Source: Blastococcus sp. CT_GayMR20 (GTDB taxonomy: Bacteria > Actinomycetota > Actinomycetes > Mycobacteriales > Geodermatophilaceae). Taken from it: a stretch of DNA of 10,056 nt. The notes below the pieces were generated by a model. That model saw only the letters and a program-made list of their open reading frames with translations. It was not told the origin of the DNA and made no database searches. Every line of letters begins with the position of its first letter. The first letter of the stretch is position 1. Location: contig NZ_SPQM01000158.1 in NCBI RefSeq assembly GCF_004570345.1, positions 1 to 10,056 of the forward strand. Reading direction: 5' to 3'. Below are positions 8,503-10,056 of the stretch, one piece after another. The translations under genes and the position numbers were made by a program.

Positions 8503-9768
8503 GTGGACCTGACCAGGAACGCCGCCGTCGCCCTGGACGCGGCCGATCCACTCGCCGGCTTCCGGAGCCGCTTCGCCGGCGCGGACGACGACGGACCCGA
8601 CCGCCTGCTGTACCTCGACGGCAACTCCCTCGGGCGGATGCCGCTGGCCACCCCGGCCGCGGTGCGACGGGTCGTCGAGGAGGAGTGGGCGACCGGGCTG
8701 GTCGGGTCCTGGGCGTCGTGGGTGGGCACCGCGACGCGTCTGGGGGACGCGCTGGCCGCCGGGGTGCTGGGCGCCCGGCCGGGCGAGGTGCTGGTCGGCG
8801 ACACGACGACGGTGAACCTCTACAAGCTGCTCGCGGCCGGCGCGCGGGCGCGGCCCGGCCGGGACGTACTGGTCTGCTCCGCCGACGACTTCCCCACCGA
8901 CCGCTACGTCGTGGCCGGCGTCGCCGCGGAGCGCGGGATGACCGTGCGGGAGATCCCGGCCGACCTCGACGAGGGGCTCGACCCGACGGTGCTGGCGGCG
9001 GCCCTCGACGAGCGGGTGGCCGTGGTGGTCCTCTCCCACGTCGCCTACCGCTCGGGGGCGCTGGCGGATCTGCCGGCGATCACCCGCCTCGTGCACGACT
9101 CAGGTGCGCTGGTCCTGTGGGACCTGTCGCACTCCGTGGGGTCCGTGCCGGCCGGACTGACCGCGGCCGGCGCCGACCTCGCCGTGGGTTGCACCTACAA
9201 GTACCTGAACAGCGGGCCTGGTGCACCCGCGTTCCTCTACGTGCGGCAGGACCTGCAGACGCAGCTGCGGTCGCCGATCCAGGGCTGGTTCGGTCAGCGC
9301 GACCAGTTCGAGATGGGGCCGGTCTACGACCCGGCGCCCGGGATCGAGCGGTTCGGCGCCGGCACCCCGCCGGTTCTCGGGATGGCCGCCCTCGAGGTGG
9401 GTGCCGGGATCGTGGCCGAGGCAGGCGTGGGCCGTCTCGCGGCGAAGGGGCGCGCGATGACCGAGCTGGTGGTGGCGCTGGCCGACGGGTGGCTGGCTCC
9501 GCACGGCGTCGTCCTCGCGTCGCCGCGGTCGGCCGGCCGGCGGGGATCGCACGTGACCTTCGCCCATCCGCAGGCGTGGCAGCTGACGCAGGCGCTGATC
9601 GACCGCGGGGTCGTGCCTGACTTCCGGACCCCCGACCGGGTGCGTCTCGGACCGGCGCCGCTCTACACGCGGTTCGTCGACGTGTGGGACGCGATGGAAC
9701 GCTTCCGCGCCGTCCTTGCCGACGGCTCCTGGAAGGACTTCCCGGCCGAACGCTCCCGCGTCACCTGA
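8503..9768 (+). CDS. kynU: Kynureninase, PLP-dependent
   Basis: A 421-residue fold-type I PLP enzyme that cleaves L-kynurenine to anthranilate and L-alanine (or 3-hydroxykynurenine to 3-hydroxyanthranilate) in tryptophan breakdown. The N-terminal segment LLYLDGNSLGRMP (about residues 35-47) is the kynureninase family signature. Residues F130 and D133 in DDFPTDRY contact PLP. D207 and H210 (DLSHSVG) and the Schiff-base lysine K233 (CTYKYLNSGPG) have the same spacing (3 and 26 residues) as D250, H253 and K276 of the human enzyme. IQGWFGQ and GTPPVLGMAAL follow as expected, and the C-terminal domain has PDFRTPDRVRLGPAPLYTRF. The start is GTG 8503, without a ribosome binding site but with TAGACA six bases upstream. 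Tryptophan 2,3-dioxygenase and kynurenine formamidase are not in the window. The stop codon is the first part of a strong terminator hairpin. Confidence 0.96.
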   Translation: MDLTRNAAVALDAADPLAGFRSRFAGADDDGPDRLLYLDGNSLGRMPLATPAAVRRVVEEEWATGLVGSWASWVGTATRLGDALAAGVLGARPGEVLVGDTTTVNLYKLLAAGARARPGRDVLVCSADDFPTDRYVVAGVAAERGMTVREIPADLDEGLDPTVLAAALDERVAVVVLSHVAYRSGALADLPAITRLVHDSGALVLWDLSHSVGSVPAGLTAAGADLAVGCTYKYLNSGPGAPAFLYVRQDLQTQLRSPIQGWFGQRDQFEMGPVYDPAPGIERFGAGTPPVLGMAALEVGAGIVAEAGVGRLAAKGRAMTELVVALADGWLAPHGVVLASPRSAGRRGSHVTFAHPQAWQLTQALIDRGVVPDFRTPDRVRLGPAPLYTRFVDVWDAMERFRAVLADGSWKDFPAERSRVT

Positions 9769-9798
9769 GGTGCCGAAATCGCCATTTCGGCACCTCAG
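9765..9798. terminator. Perfect 15-bp palindromic bidirectional terminator, containing both stop codons
   Basis: CTGAGGTGCCGAAAT (9765-9779) is the exact reverse complement of ATTTCGGCACCTCAG (9784-9798), with only CGCC as the loop. The kynureninase TGA (9766-9768) and the TGA of the convergent gene (9795-9797 on the minus strand) are symmetrically placed inside the stem. Being symmetric, it can end transcription from both sides. No T-tract follows on either side; T runs occur only inside the stem. It could also be a member of a dispersed intergenic palindrome family. Confidence 0.8.
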
Positions 9799-10056
9799 TC
9801 GGGTTCGGGGACGCCGATCGGGTTCCCGGCGGGCCACTCGCCGGCGGCGACCACCGCGCGGCGGACCGGGGTCAGCAGCTCCGCCAGCCGGTCGCAGCCG
9901 ACGTCGCCGAGCGCCCGCCACGGGCGCAGCGCCAGCCGGTCGGTGTCGGCCTCGATGGCGGCGACCATCGCCAGGCCCTCGGCGCTCAGCCCGGCGCCGT
10001 CCAGCCAGCCGCGGGCGGTGCGCCGGGCAGCGGCGTCGTCCCAGGCCTCGTCGTCC
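9795..10056 (-). CDS. C-terminal end of an SCO6745-family protein (5' part outside window)
   Basis: The last 87 residues of a minus-strand gene that enters from the right edge; its start is not visible. It reads DDEAWDDAAARRTARGWLDG, then AEGLAMVAAIEADTDRLALRPW, a short helix-rich stretch DRLAELLTPVRRAVVAAG, and the ending NPIGVPEPD. From memory this matches the C-terminus of the actinobacterial SCO6745 family (about 280 residues, function unknown): WDxAxxRxxxRGWLxxxG, xxIExxTDRLAxxPW and a final NPIGxP. The layout suggests a winged-helix-like C-terminal module, but no DNA-binding claim is justified. It is convergent with kynureninase and its stop codon lies in the shared hairpin. The family call is moderately sure; that it is a real coding region is more certain. 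Confidence 0.7.
   Translation of the reverse strand, partial: DDEAWDDAAARRTARGWLDGAGLSAEGLAMVAAIEADTDRLALRPWRALGDVGCDRLAELLTPVRRAVVAAGEWPAGNPIGVPEPD

Noticed and set aside
8464..9096. Extension of the amidase frame far upstream, opposite kynureninase.
   Set aside because: The extra residues are a shadow of kynureninase; the amidase domain begins at VTQLHDLTALEQ.

Overview
The window is very GC-rich, with G or C at almost every third codon position and several GTG starts. Some of its gene families are largely confined to Actinobacteria: an Rv2466c-type DsbA-like protein, a DUF5130 protein and a CtaJ-like cytochrome oxidase subunit. I read it as chromosomal DNA of a high-GC actinomycete. A Geodermatophilaceae-type or related soil actinobacterium fits, but the genus is inference. 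No RNA genes, transposons, integrases, phage genes or CRISPR arrays are visible.

Layout, left to right. (1) A short-chain dehydrogenase on the minus strand runs off the left edge. (2) After a 159-nt divergent intergenic region with a clear palindromic operator candidate comes a 14-helix DHA2-type MFS drug/proton antiporter on the plus strand. (3) Convergent with it, 9 nt away, is a thioredoxin-fold DsbA-family protein on the minus strand that resembles mycobacterial Rv2466c but lacks the second active-site cysteine. (4) Divergent from that is pepN, an M1 zinc aminopeptidase, on the plus strand, followed by a hairpin. (5) On the minus strand lie a DUF5130 gene and, upstream of it, a one-helix membrane protein that looks like CtaJ of the aa3 oxidase. 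(6) An amidase-signature enzyme on the minus strand sits directly upstream of ctaJ. (7) A kynureninase on the plus strand diverges from the amidase across only 39 nt. (8) A perfect 15-bp-stem hairpin containing both stop codons separates kynureninase from the 3' end of a convergent SCO6745-family gene, which runs off the right edge.

The order Rv2466c-like / pepN / DUF5130 matches, from memory, Rv2466c-Rv2467-Rv2468c of Mycobacterium tuberculosis, so the middle of the window is a conserved actinobacterial block, not an accessory island. The ctaJ plus DUF5130 pair probably serves the bcc-aa3 respiratory supercomplex. The amidase and kynureninase share a compact divergent control region and may share a regulator. 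A role for the amidase in tryptophan/kynurenine catabolism is only a guess.

The most interesting items are the stop-codon-embedding terminator palindrome, the three-half-site operator at the MFS promoter, the single-cysteine DsbA-family protein, the supercomplex pair beside pepN, and several apparent leaderless promoters.
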